Source: Haematobia irritans (taxonomy: Eukaryota > Arthropoda > Insecta > Diptera > Muscidae). From it: DNA of 64,000 nt. The stretch covers positions 76,337,003-76,401,002 of the forward strand of contig NC_134398.1 in NCBI RefSeq assembly GCF_050003625.1, read 5' to 3'. Positions within the stretch are counted from its first letter, which is position 1; each line of letters begins with the position of its first letter. Both the position numbers and the translations under genes were made by a program. Positions 31,911-43,615 of the stretch are shown here, one piece after another. Under the pieces are notes generated by a model that was given only the letters and a program-made list of their open reading frames with translations, did no database searches and had not been told where the DNA came from.

Positions 31911-32165
31911 AGTAGAAACAACAACAACCTTCTATTAGCACTTCTCGATATATCCAATGGGATAAAAACAAACAAAGGAAAAGAAAACGTTAATTCAACG
32001 CCAGTCTTTAATCCCTAAATTATGCCAGTCTCGCAAAAAGAATTCACTAAATTTAAATTTCACTTTATTTAATGAATGCAGAAACCGCCAAAATTTCCAG
32101 AATTTTTTCTGTATACACGCGTCGCGAAGATCCGATATTCAGCCGCACAATGACAAATTAATCTT
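31911..32165 (-). other. 5' UTR / internal-promoter region of the I-like LINE (copy 1)
   Basis: 255 bases between the ORF1 start and the satellite edge. They contain CAGAAAAAATTCTGG and ACGCGTCGCGAAGATC words near 32100-32130. The element 5' end is probably within 32140-32165; LINEs of this group carry a pol II promoter in this region, but no element can be proved here. Confidence 0.5.
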
Positions 32166-35100
32166 TTTAATTTAATTTAATTTAATTTAATTTAATTTAA
32201 TTTAATTTAATTTAATTTAATTTAATTTAATTTAATTTAATTTAATTTAATTTAATTCAATTTAATTTAATTTAATTTAATTTAATTTAATTTAATTTAA
32301 TTTAATTTAATTTAATTTAATTTAATTTAATTTAATTTAATTTAATTTAATTTAATTTAATTTAATTTAATTTAATTTAATTTAATTTAATTTAATTTAA
32401 TTTAATTTAATTTAATTTAATTTAATTTAATTTAATTTAATTTAATTTAATTTAATTTAATTTAATTTAATTTAATTTAATTTAATTTAATTTAATTTAA
32501 TTTAATTTAATTTAATTTAATTTAATTTAATTTAATTTAATTTAATTTAATTTAATTTAATTTAATTTAATTTAATTTAATTTAATTTAATTTAATTTAA
32601 TTTAATTTAATTTAATTTAATTTAATTTAATTTAATTTAATTTAATTTAATTTAATTTAATTTAATTTAATTTAATTTAATTTAATTTAATTTAATTTAA
32701 TTTAATTTAATTTAATTAATTTAATTTAATTTAATTTAATTTAATTTAATTTAATTTAATTTAATTTAATTTAATTTAATTAATTTAATTTAATTTAATT
32801 TAATTTAATTTAATTTAATTTAATTTAATTTAATTTAATTTAATTTAATTTAATTTAATTTAATTTAATTTAATTTAATTTAATTTAATTTAATTTAATT
32901 TAATTTAATTTAATTTAATTTAATTTAATTTAATTTAATTTAATTTAATTTAATTTAATTTAATTTAATTTAATTTAATTTAATTTAATTTAATTTAATT
33001 TAATTTAATTTAATTTAATTTAATTTAATTTAATTTAATTTAATTTAATTTAATTTAATTTAATTTAATTTAATTAATTTAATTTAATTTAATTTAATTT
33101 AATTTAATTTAATTTAATTTAATTTAATTTAATTTAATTTAATTTAATTTAATTTAATTTAATTTAATTTAATTTAATTTAATTTAATTTAATTTAATTT
33201 AATTTAATTTAATTTAATTTAATTTAATTTAATTTAATTTAATTTAATTTAATTTAATTTAATTTAATTTAATTTAATTTAATTTAATTTAATTTAATTT
33301 AATTTAATTTAATTTAATTTAATTTAATTTAATTTAATTTATTTAATTTAATTTAATTTAATTTAATTTAATTTAATTTAATTTAATTTAATTTAATTTA
33401 ATTTAATTTAATTTAATTTAATTTAATTTAATTTAATTTAATTTAATTTAATTTAATTTAATTTAATTTAATTTAATTTAATTTAATTTAATTTAATTTA
33501 ATTTAATTTAATTTAATTTAATTTAATTTAATTTAATTTAATTTAATTTAATTTAATTTAATTTAATTTAATTTAATTTAATTTAATTTAATTTAATTTA
33601 ATTTAATTTAATTTAATTTAATTAATTTAATTTAATTTAATTTAATTTAATTTAATTTAATTTAATTTAATTTAATTAATTTAATTTAATTTAATTTAAT
33701 TTAATTTAATTTAATTTAATTTAATTTAATTTAATTTAATTATTTAATTTAATTTAATTTAATTTAATTTAATTTAATTTAATTTAATTTAATTTAATTT
33801 AATTTAATTTAATTTAATTTAATTTAATTTAATTTAATTTAATTTAATTTAATTTATAATTTAATTTAATTTAATTTAATTTAATTTAATTTAATTTAAT
33901 TTAATTTAATTTAATTTAATTTAATTTAATTTAATTTAATTTAATTTAATTTAATTTAATTTAATTTAATTTAATTTAATTTAATTTAATTTAATTTAAT
34001 TTAATTTAATTTTAATTTAATTTAATTTAATTTAATTTAATTTAATTTAATTTAATTTAATTTAATTTAATTTAATTTAATTTAATTTAATTTAATTTAA
34101 TTTAATTTAATTTAATTTAATTTAATTTAATTTAATTTAATTTAATTTAATTTAATTTAATTTAATTTAATTTAATTTAATTTAATTTAATTTAATTTAA
34201 TTTAATTTAATTTAATTTAATTTAATTTAATTTAATTTAATTTAATTTAATTTAATTTAATTTAATTTAATTTAATTTAATTTAATTTAATTTAATTTAA
34301 TTTAATTTAATTTAATTTAATTTAATTTAATTTAATTTAATTTAATTTAATTTAATTTAATTTAATTTAATTTAATTTAATTTAATTTAATTTAATTTAA
34401 TTTAATTTAATTTAATTTAATTTAATTTAATTTAATTTAATTTAATTTAATTTAATTTAATTTAATTTAATTTAATTTAATTTAATTTAATTTAATTTAA
34501 TTTAATTTAATTTAATTTAATTTAATTTAATTTAATTTAATTTAATTTAATTTAATTTAATTTAATTTAATTTAATTTAATTTAATTTAATTTAATTTAA
34601 TTTAATTTAATTTAATTTAATTTAATTTAATTTAATTTAATTTAATTTAATTTAATTTAATTTAATTTAATTTAATTTAATTTAATTTAATTTAATTTAA
34701 TTTAATTTAATTTAATTTAATTTAATTTAATTTAATTTAATTTAATTTAATTTAATTTAATTTAATTTAATTTAATTTAATTTAATTTAATTTAATTTAA
34801 TTTAATTTAATTTAATTTAATTTAATTTAATTTAATTTAATTTAATTTAATTTAATTTAATTTAATTTAATTTAATTTAATTTAATTTAATTTAATTTAA
34901 TTTAATTTAATTTAATTTAATTTAATTTAATTTAATTTAATTTAATTTAATTTAATTTAATTTAATTTAATTTAATTTAATTTAATTTAATTTAATTTAA
35001 TTTAATTTAATTTAATTTAATTTAATTTAATTTAATTTAATTTAATTTAATTTAATTTAATTTAATTTAATTTAATTTAATTTAATTTAATTTAATTTAA

Positions 35101-35183
35101 TTTAATTTAATTTAATTTAATTTAATTTAATTTAATTTAATTTAATTTAATTTAATTTAATTTAATTTAATTTAATTTAATTT
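32166..35183. repeat. AATTT pentanucleotide satellite, array 1
   Basis: About 3.0 kb of (TTTAA)n. The first C variant (AATTCAATT) is at 32258. Phase-shifting indels (TTAATTAATT, TTTATTTAA, TTATAATTT, TTTTAATTT) occur at about 32717, 32780, 33075, 33343, 33625, 33677, 33742, 33856 and 34012, clustered in the left half; the right half is uninterrupted. The array continues beyond the gypsy element at 41011. Confidence 0.97.
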
Positions 35184-35354
35184 TGTGGCGACACTCGTTT
35201 TTAAATTTGATTTTTTAAATCTAATTTGTTTTGTGTTTTTTGTCAAATTATTTTTTCACTTCAATTTTTACTTTTTCAAATTATTGCTATCAATTTCTAA
35301 AAATAAATAATTTTAAATTTTGATAAATAGCGTGCATTATTTGAACCACCTACA
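35184..35354 (+). repeat. 5' LTR of the gypsy-type element
   Basis: 171 bases, TGTGGCG...CCTACA, base-for-base identical to 40840-41010. AAAAATAAATAATTTT near its middle-right may act as the poly(A) signal. Confidence 0.97.
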
Positions 35355-35373
35355 TTGGTGACCCCGACATAAG
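35355..35373 (+). promoter_or_regulatory. Primer binding site (tRNA-Trp type)
   Basis: TTGGTGACCCCGACATAAG begins right after the LTR. TGGTGACCCCGAC is complementary to the 3' end of animal tRNA-Trp (GTCGGGGTCACCA); the last bases diverge. Confidence 0.8.
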
Positions 35374-35379
35374 AACACT

Positions 35380-36171
35380 ATGACTGAAGAAAATACTGGA
35401 AGAGAAGGCTCAGACCTTCAAAACTCTTTAGCTTTCCAACAGGCACAGCCTCAGATTGCCTCCACAACCAGCGTAAAAATTCCACCATTTTGGAAGCAAA
35501 ACCCTAAACTCTGGTTCATTCAAGTTGAAGCGGTATTCAAAGTCAATCGAATTACAAGAAGTGAAACTAAATACGACCACATAATTTGTAATTTAGACCC
35601 GGAAACACTAGAATTCGCGTCAGATATTATAATGGCTACAACATTCGAGGGATGTAAGTACGAGGCTTTAAAAAAGAAACTTATTTCCGCATTCACAGAA
35701 TCCGATGAAAAGAAACTCAGGCGTCTTTTATTGGGACATGCCATTGGTGATCAAAAACCCAGCCATTACTTACAAATGATGCGCAATGCGGCAACTGGTC
35801 AGGTTAGTGAATCAGTTTTAAGAGCGTTATTCTATGAACAGATGCCAGAGAAAGTTAAAATAATTCTCACTGGCAACAAAGGTAATTTGGAAGACATTGC
35901 AGAACAAGCAGACAAAATAATGGAGCAACTAAATCCATCAATATTTGGAATCGAGAACAATCATTCCTACGATATGTCTGCTATATTAAATAAAATCGAC
36001 GCCCTTGAAAAACGTTTCGATCAGGTTCGACCCCGTTCACCAGAATTTTTAAGATCACGAAATAGATCTCGAAGTAAATCCAGAGGCCGAAAGGAGTATT
36101 GCTGGTATCATAACAACTTCAAGGATAAGGCGCTTAAGTGCATAGCGCCCTGCTCATTTCCAAAAAAATAG
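35380..36171 (+). CDS. gag: Gag of the gypsy-type element (CHCC nucleocapsid box)
   Basis: 263 codons from the ATG 26 bases after the LTR. The capsid region has [19 protein letters not shown] and the [15 protein letters not shown]...RRLLLG block usual in arthropod gypsy Gags, followed by an Arg/Ser-rich basic stretch ([12 protein letters not shown]). The C-terminus is [18 protein letters not shown], a C-x2-H-x9-C-x3-C box, the CHCC type rather than the retroviral CCHC. The protein forms the virus-like particle and binds genomic RNA. The ORF ends in TAG directly after seven A residues, the frameshift site for pol. No lesions are seen. Confidence 0.9.
   Translation: MTEENTGREGSDLQNSLAFQQAQPQIASTTSVKIPPFWKQNPKLWFIQVEAVFKVNRITRSETKYDHIICNLDPETLEFASDIIMATTFEGCKYEALKKKLISAFTESDEKKLRRLLLGHAIGDQKPSHYLQMMRNAATGQVSESVLRALFYEQMPEKVKIILTGNKGNLEDIAEQADKIMEQLNPSIFGIENNHSYDMSAILNKIDALEKRFDQVRPRSPEFLRSRNRSRSKSRGRKEYCWYHNNFKDKALKCIAPCSFPKK
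36161..36171 (+). promoter_or_regulatory. -1 ribosomal frameshift site (A AAA AAA) at the gag stop
   Basis: The last gag codons read CCA AAA AAA TAG. The all-A heptamer fits X-XXY-YYZ. Slipping back one base leads into ATA GAA TTG CAT, the open pol frame. I did not establish a downstream stem or pseudoknot. Confidence 0.75.
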
Positions 36172-36948
36172 AATTGCATTCGGATTTTGCGGCAGCCGAA
36201 TGCGAAGCAATAAACTCTTGCCGCCTCTTTGTTAAAGATCGCCAAACACAAAATACTTTCTTAATAGATACTGGCGCAGACATTTCTGTACTTCCTAAAT
36301 CATTCTGTAAAAACTCCATTTTAATTGCAAATAATAATAATGCACCTGTCAATCTCTTCGCGGCTAACGGTACTCCAATTAAAACATTCGGGACTAGTAT
36401 TCTTTGTTTAGACCTTGGTCTACGCAGAAATTTTAAGTGGAACTTCGTTATAGCTGACGTAACCAAAGCAATTATCGGATCAGATTTTCTGTCATATTTT
36501 CATATTCTTCCTGACTTGAAAAATAATCAATTGGTTGACGGACAAACAATGATTAAATCTCAAGCTACCATAACAAAGGAATCCTCCGGCGGTATTACGG
36601 CAATTCTTAAAGATGATAGTCAATTTACAAAGTTACTATCGGAATTTCCAAATATTTATCGGATGTCAAATGCCCTCCAACGTCTACCACAACATACAGT
36701 TTTTCATCATATAGAAACTACAGGTCCACCGTCGCATGCCAGGGCCCGCCGTCTGGACACCACAAAATTAGCGGCAGCTAAAAAAGAATTTGAATTTCTC
36801 CTTGAAAATGGTATAATACGTCCGTCGAAATCGGAATGGTCAAGTCCTTTGCACATGGTGCCCAAAAAAGATGGCACTTGGCGATGCTGTGGAGACTATC
36901 GCGATTTGAATAAGAAAACTGTCCCAGATCGATACAACATACCGCACA
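36168..36948 (+). pseudogene. pol: Pol 5' part: protease and start of RT
   Basis: Entered from gag by a -1 shift. The aspartic protease has [13 protein letters not shown] at about 36261-36299 and IIGSDFL as the flap-side ILG block at about 36470. RT starts with [20 protein letters not shown] and [13 protein letters not shown], then the frame hits an insertion after IPH at about 36945. The protease would cut Gag-Pol inside the particle. The domains themselves show no mutation, so the insertion is the inactivating event. The 3' part resumes at 38551. Confidence 0.88.
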
Positions 36949-37172
36949 CAAAAAAATAACTGCAAATAAATATTAACAAATTTATTTGTATGTAGAATCT
37001 GCTGATGCTCAACAAATTTGTCTATTGAACATGGGGCATTTGTTGTTGAAATGTGTTTGTAGATGCTTCACAGAAGAAATAATAGAAATATTCTGAATTT
37101 TTAACAAATTGCTTTGTTGCGAAAATAGTTGACTGCTATCGATATGAAAACAAAAACAAAAATACAAGACTG

Positions 37173-37684
37173 CACCCAAAAAAAAGTGACCCCACCGTGG
37201 AAGAAAATGTAGGTTTATTTTAGAAAATTTTAACTAAAATAGTTTTCCAATTGCAACATGTTACAAATAAGTTAATACTTTTTTTCAAATTGAAGAAAAT
37301 TTGTTAAAAATAATAAATTTGTTTCTGTTGTTTAAGACAAATTCATATTTTGGAAGAAAAACTTGGATTTAAAAATTGTTAAAATGTCTTTAGCGCTGTA
37401 CGAAGTTCGAGACAGGTACAATTTTAGTAAAATTTACTCATTTTAGAGACTTATGAACTCAATTTAAGCAAATTTCTGTCATTTTAGGAAAATATGAACT
37501 ATTTTATTTTTTAGTAAAATTGTGCACTATATTTGTATACAACTTTTTTTCTTATTTTTAGATCATGTCATTAAAGTTCATATTGTCATTAAAGCTCATA
37601 TTGTGCAAAATTTAACTAAAATCGACTAATCTCCATAAACTAAAATAAAGTTCAGTTGGCATTAGAGCCCCTTTTTTCTGGGTG
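37173..37684. mobile_element. 512-bp MITE with CACCCA-type ends, nested
   Basis: Left end CACCCAAAAAAAAGTGACCCC (first 20 bases compared) and right end ...TTTTTTCTGGGTG resemble the ends of the element at 29308. An internal stretch (AAATGTCTTTAGCGCTGTAC at about 37381) matches the reverse complement of about 29363-29395, so it is the same family in inverted orientation. TG, not TA, lies outside both ends. Confidence 0.7.
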
Positions 37685-38250
37685 TGTTACGCGCACATCG
37701 CTGAGAATGTGTACGAAAGCTAAAAGAAGTATGCGTAGAATACCGTTAGAACAAAACGAGTATGAGCACATGCACGTGTATGATAGCAAGCAAAGAGCTC
37801 ACTCATCAGAGAATACAGAAGGACATTTATAAATGTCTGTGAAAAATGTATTTTTTTCAATATGGTAGTTTCTTAAATGTGTTTTTGTATGAGATAAATA
37901 ATAAAACCATATTATTATCGGGATTAGAGTTATTACAATTCTAATTAACTAGAATATATAGCACTGGGCAAAAAGTTGTCAAAATGCTTGCTAGACCCGG
38001 GACTACTCAAATTTAAAATTGTCAAACATTTACAAAACTGAGTATAGGATTTTCGACACAAAAATGTTACATGTTCCCCGTCCAAAAATAACATTTTGGT
38101 CATATTCCTTCTCTGTGTATACTTAACAAAATATCTCCAAAATTGTTCCGGCAATTTTGCAATTTTGGTGCAATTCATAGCAAAATTCTGTCAATTTTAA
38201 TTTCAATTTAATTTTTTATCAATACACCAATAAATTTGTTACAGGTCATT
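37685..38250. other. Interior of the 1.6-kb insertion, right of the MITE
   Basis: About 560 bases of mixed AT-rich DNA with a GC-richer patch (37685-37830). No protein or known repeat is recognised; a 77-codon minus frame (37945-38178) has no motif. Confidence 0.35.
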
Positions 38251-38550
38251 GATAGACTCCAACAAACCACAAACAAATTTTTTCGTTCAAATTAAAAAAT
38301 ATTTGTTGAGGATTAAACGTAACGTTCAACAACAAATATTTTGTACTGTTGGATGCTCAACAAATTACTTACAAATTATGTTATTGAGAACACAAATTAT
38401 TTGTTGCCTTCTGATGGTAACGATTGCTAACAACTTTTTTTGTAATAATGGTTATTAAAAGTACAAATTAGTTTGTTGCAGGAAAATTAACAAATTTTGT
38501 TATTGGTTTTCCAACAAAAGTTATTGGTTCTCAAACTTATTTTTATCTGT

Positions 38551-40860
38551 GCGTTTGTTACTGATTGCAACCAAAAACTTAACGGATGCACAATTTTTTC
38601 AACTCTAGATATGGTGAGGGCATATCACCAAGTGGACATTTTTCCAGATGATATCAAAAAAACTGCAATTATTACGCCTTTTGGCTTATACGAATATATT
38701 AAAATGCCATTTGGGTTAAAGAATGCTGCACAAAGTTTTCAAAGGCTTATGGATACGGTACTACGTGGCCTCGACTTCGTATTTTGCTACTTGGATGACG
38801 CACTAATAGCATCAAAAAATAATGAAGAACACTTGCAACATCTTAGGATCATTTTTCAACGATTCCAAGATCATGGAATCATTTTAAACCAAACGAAATG
38901 CAAATTTGGACTCTCAGAAATAAATTTCCTTGGTTTCAAGATCAACGCATCCGGATTAATGCCCACAGACTCAAAAGTGGAAACTATTACAAACTACCCA
39001 AAACCAAACACCATTCAGGAGTTGCGACAATTTTTAGCAATGAGCAATTATTATAGGCGGTTTTTACCCAAGGCAGCTGAGCTTCAAATACCTCTAAATG
39101 AATATCTAAAAGGAGCCACAAAGAAAGATAAAAGACCAGTTATTTGGACCATGGAAGCCGAAAATGCATTCGTCCGCTACAAGTCGTTGTTTGCTAGAGC
39201 TGTTATGCTATCTCATCCCAAGCCTAATGCCCCAATGGCTCTTAAAGTTGACGCCTCCAATAACGGCATTGGGGCCGTTGTGGAACAAATGGTTGATAGT
39301 AGGTGGGAACCTTTGGCTTTCTTTTCTAAAAAACTAAGCCCTTCACAAATCAAATACAGCGCGTATGATCGCGAATTATTAGCCGCTTATGAAGCCATCC
39401 GTCACTTTCGTCATATACTAGAAGGTCGACAATTTACTTTATTCACAGATCACAAACCGCTCTGTTTTGCTTTTAACCAAAATTCAGAAAAGTCAACTCC
39501 CAGACAATGGAGACACCTTGACCTAATTGGGCAATATACGACTGACATACGACACATATCTGGTCGAGACAATATCGTGGCAGATACCCTCTCCAGAATA
39601 TCAGAAAACTCTGCAATTGATTACAATCAAATTTACTTGGCTCAACAAAACGATGAAGAACTCACTAAATTGTTGTCTTCCAAAACAAAACTAAAGCTAA
39701 AGAAATTGGAAATACCTCATAGCAAAAAAAGCATTTACTGTGACGTTTCAACTAACAAAACACGCCCCTATGTGCCTCGACAGTTTCGAAAAAATATTTT
39801 CGAAGATATACATAACCTGTCACATCCTGGCATCCGCTCAACTAGGAAACTTATTTCCTCCAGATTTGTGTGGCCCTCTATGAATAAAGACATTAATCGA
39901 TGGACTATAAACTGTCAATCTTGTCAATCGTGTAAGATACACCGTCACACAAAATCCGCATTGGGTAATTTTGATTTGCCAAGCCGCAGATTCGCAGATA
40001 TACATATAGACATTGTGGGACCATTGCCACAGTCAGAAGGCCATCGATACCTACTCACTGTTGTCGACCGATTTACACGTTGGCCCGAAGCAATTCCACT
40101 TAAAGACATCACTTCGGTAACCATATGCAATAACTTACTTTCAGGTTGGGTCTCACGATTTGGATGCCCGGATAACATATACACAGATCGAGGGGCACAA
40201 TTTACTTCACTTAATTTTTTAAACATAGCAAAATTTCTAGGTGCAAAAGTACATCATACAACCGCCTACCACCCTCAGGCAAATGGCATTGTGGAACGTT
40301 TTCACCGCACTTTAAAAACCGCTATAACATGCCATAAAAACATACAATGGACAAAAACACTCCCTGTTGTGATGCTAGGGATACGATCAACTTTAAAGGA
40401 AGATATTGGTACAACTAGTGCTGAGTTGGTATATGGTGAAAGCTTACATCTCCCAGGAGAATTCTTCCGAAATACAGCTGATACATCACAAGAACCATCA
40501 GATTATCTGCAACATCTTCGTAATGTGTTCGACAATTTACGACCATCTCAGACCAGTAATCATGCCAAAAACACACCATTTTTAAACAAAGATTTAAACA
40601 ATTGCTCACATGTATGGCTACGAATTGATAAAGTTCAAAAGCCGTTAATGCCCAAATATTCAGGACCTTATGAAGTGACTGAGCGATCTTCAAAGTACTT
40701 TAAGATTCGAATGGGTAGGAACGAAGAGAACGTTACAGTGGATCGACTTAAACCAACTTACGTCGATGATAACACGACATCGTTTGAAACTCACTCAAGA
40801 ACAAAGCCCGTCGTTAGTTTCGCACTGGAAGGGGAGTATTGTGGCGACACTCGTTTTTAA
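38551..40860 (+). pseudogene. pol: Pol 3' part: RT, RNase H, integrase, GPY/F end
   Basis: Open for about 770 codons without lesion. [31 protein letters not shown] and catalytic YLDDALIAS, then [11 protein letters not shown]. RNase [36 protein letters not shown] and [15 protein letters not shown]. Integrase: zinc module H-x4-H ([10 protein letters not shown]) with CQSCQSCK, then core Asp (HIDIVGPLP), Asp (YTDRGAQF) and Glu ([11 protein letters not shown]). The end has KYSGPYEV, the GPY/F module. The stop lies 21 bases inside the 3' LTR. Only the upstream insertion separates this from a complete pol. Confidence 0.93.
40826..40839 (+). promoter_or_regulatory. Polypurine tract of the gypsy-type element
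   Basis: CTGGAAGGGGAGTAT directly precedes the 3' LTR; GGAAGGGGAG is the purine run expected to prime plus-strand DNA. It lies inside the pol frame. Confidence 0.75.
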
Positions 40861-41010
40861 ATTTGATTTTTTAAATCTAATTTGTTTTGTGTTTTTTGTC
40901 AAATTATTTTTTCACTTCAATTTTTACTTTTTCAAATTATTGCTATCAATTTCTAAAAATAAATAATTTTAAATTTTGATAAATAGCGTGCATTATTTGA
41001 ACCACCTACA
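40840..41010 (+). repeat. 3' LTR of the gypsy-type element
   Basis: 171 bases, no difference from the 5' LTR by direct comparison. It is followed by ATTT and then the satellite in register. Confidence 0.97.
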
Positions 41011-43415
41011 ATTTAATTTAATTTAATTTAATTTAATTTAATTTAATTTAATTTAATTTAATTTAATTTAATTTAATTTAATTTAATTTAATTTAATTTA
41101 ATTTAATTTAATTTAATTTAATTTAATTTAATTTAATTTAATTTAATTTAATTTAATTTAATTTAATTTAATTTAATTTAATTTAATTTAATTTAATTTA
41201 ATTTAATTTAATTTAATTTAATTTAATTTAATTTAATTTAATTTAATTTAATTTAATTTAATTTAATTTAATTTAATTTAATTTAATTTAATTTAATTTA
41301 ATTTAATTTAATTTAATTTAATTTAATTTAATTTAATTTAATTTAATTTAATTTAATTTAATTTAATTTAATTTAATTTAATTTAATTTAATTTAATTTA
41401 ATTTAATTTAATTTAATTTAATTTAATTTAATTTAATTTAATTTAATTTAATTTAATTTAATTTAATTTAATTTAATTTAATTTAATTTAATTTAATTTA
41501 ATTTAATTTAATTTAATTTAATTTAATTTAATTTAATTTAATTTAATTTAATTTAATTTAATTTAATTTAATTTAATTTAATTTAATTTAATTTAATTTA
41601 ATTTAATTTAATTTAATTTAATTTAATTTAATTTAATTTAATTTAATTTAATTTAATTTAATTTAATTTAATTTAATTTAATTTAATTTAATTTAATTTA
41701 ATTTAATTTAATTTAATTTAATTTAATTTAATTTAATTTAATTTAATTTAATTTAATTTAATTTAATTTAATTTAATTTAATTTAATTTAATTTAATTTA
41801 ATTTAATTTAATTTAATTTAATTTAATTTAATTTAATTTAATTTAATTTAATTTAATTTAATTTAATTTAATTTAATTTAATTTAATTTAATTTAATTTA
41901 ATTTAATTTAATTTAATTTAATTTAATTTAATTTAATTTAATTTAATTTAATTTAATTTAATTTAATTTAATTTAATTTAATTTAATTTAATTTAATTTA
42001 ATTTAATTTAATTTAATTTAATTTAATTTAATTTAATTTAATTTAATTTAATTTAATTTAATTTAATGTAATTTAATTTAATTCAATTTAATTTAATTTA
42101 ATTTAATTTAATTTAATTTAATGTAATTTAATTTAATTCAATTTAATTTAATTTAATTTAATTTAATTTAATTTAATTTAATTTAATTTAATTTAATTTA
42201 ATTTAATTTAATTTAATTTAATTTAATTTAATTTAATTTAATTTAATTTAATTTAATTTAATTTAATTTAATTTAATTTAATTTAATTTAATTTAATTTA
42301 ATTTAATTTAATTTAATTTAATTTAATTTAATTTAATTTAATTTAATTTAATTTAATTTAATTTAATTTAATTTAATTTAATTTAATTTAATTTAATTTA
42401 ATTTAATTTAATTTAATTTAATTTAATTTAATTTAATTTAATTTAATTTAATTTAATTTAATTTAATTTAATTTAATTTAATTTAATTTAATTTAATTTA
42501 ATTTAATTTAATTTAATTTAATTTAATTTAATTTAATTTAATTTAATTTAATTTAATTTAATTTAATTTAATTTAATTTAATTTAATTTAATTTAATTTA
42601 ATTTAATTTAATTTAATTTAATTTAATTTAATTTAATTTAATTTAATTTAATTTAATTTAATTTAATTTAATTTAATTTAATTTAATTTAATTTAATTTA
42701 ATTTAATTTAATTTAATTTAATTTAATTTAATTTAATTTAATTTAATTTAATTTAATTTAATTTAATTTAATTTAATTTAATTTAATTTAATTTAATTTA
42801 ATTTAATTTAATTTAATTTAATTTAATTTAATTTAATTTAATTTAATTTAATTTAATTTAATTTAATTTAATTTAATTTAATTTAATTTAATTTAATTTA
42901 ATTTAATTTAATTTAATTTAATTTAATTTAATTTAATTTAATTTAATTTAATTTAATTTAATTTAATTTAATTTAATTTAATTTAATTTAATTTAATTTA
43001 ATTTAATTTAATTTAATTTAATTTAATTTAATTTAATTTAATTTAATTTAATTTAATTTAATTTAATTTAATTTAATTTAATTTAATTTAATTTAATTTA
43101 ATTTAATTTAATTTAATTTAATTTAATTTAATTTAATTTAATTTAATTTAATTTAATTTAATTTAATTTAATTTAATTTAATTTAATTTAATTTAATTTA
43201 ATTTAATTTAATTTAATTTAATTTAATTTAATTTAATTTAATTTAATTTAATTTAATTTAATTTAATTTAATTTAATTTAATTTAATTTAATTTAATTTA
43301 ATTTAATTTAATTTAATTTAATTGAATTGAATTGAATTGAATTGAATTGAATTGAATTGAATTGAATTGAATTGATTGAATTGAATTGAATTTATTTTAA
43401 TTTAATTTAATTTAA
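41011..43415. repeat. AATTT satellite, array 1 continued, with AATTG variant edge
   Basis: About 2.4 kb of (ATTTA)n. A variant pair (AATGTAATTT with AATTCAATTT 16 bases on) occurs twice exactly 55 bases apart (42068/42084 and 42123/42139), a local 11-monomer duplication. At 43321-43391 the monomer changes to AATTG for about 14 repeats, then returns to AATTT before the poly(T) of a LINE. Confidence 0.97.
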
Positions 43416-43464
43416 TTTTTTTTTTTATTGATCATAGTTCATATTTCATTACAAATTAATAGAA

Positions 43465-43494
43465 CCCCGCGAAACCTTAAGGTTTTTCTGCGGG
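43465..43494 (-). ncRNA. Conserved 3'-UTR hairpin of the LINE fragment
   Basis: As minus-strand RNA: stem CCCGC/GCGGG, internal loop AGAA opposite C, stem AAACC/GGUUU, loop UUAA. The relative at 51818 has the same shape with compensatory changes. It may be the RT recognition element used in target-primed reverse transcription. Confidence 0.6.
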
Positions 43495-43615
43495 AGATTA
43501 TTACATTGTGTTGAAGAGAGTTGATGCATTAATACAATAATAATAGTATACATAATATGGTGAGCATTTTTTCATCTATGCAATATGATTTCTTCATTTC
43601 TTTGATTTAATTACT

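Larger units (their letters stand above)
24541..32165 (-). mobile_element. I-like non-LTR retrotransposon, duplication copy 1
   Basis: The order on the minus strand is 5' UTR (32165-31911), ORF1 start, a 2.3-kb TIR-element insertion (31605-29308), rest of ORF1, ORF2 and 3' UTR with a T-run at 24536-24545. ORF2 has endonuclease, RT and RNase H, and ORF1 has several Cys/His knuckles, the arrangement of I-factor-type elements. The whole block recurs at 43947-56075 with nearly identical sequence and identical disabling lesions. Confidence 0.85.
36945..38550. mobile_element. 1.6-kb DNA insertion in the gypsy RT, with nested MITE
   Basis: The RT frame breaks after an IPH block and resumes before FVTDCNQKL, which are a few residues apart in relatives. 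The insert ends are imperfect inverted relatives: CGCACACAAAAAAATAAC at left and the complement of GTTATTTTTATCTGTGCG-like sequence at right. The outer parts are rich in TTGTTGA/CAACAAATTT words. It has no coding capacity. The exact borders and target duplication could not be fixed to better than about 10 bp. Confidence 0.65.
35184..41010 (+). mobile_element. Gypsy-type LTR retrotransposon, CsRn1-like, inserted in satellite
   Basis: 5,827 bp with identical 171-bp LTRs, a tRNA-Trp-type primer site, gag, a -1 shifted pol (protease, RT, RNase H, integrase with GPY/F end), and a purine-rich tract. ATTT on both sides fits a 4-bp target duplication, and the satellite phase continues across it. The tRNA-Trp primer and the CHCC Gag box are the hallmarks described for the CsRn1 clade. 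The only lesion seen is a 1.6-kb insertion in the RT (about 36945-38550). There is no env. Confidence 0.93.

Noticed and set aside
35184..41010. An env gene or retroviral status for the gypsy element
   Set aside because: Pol ends inside the 3' LTR and no third ORF exists.
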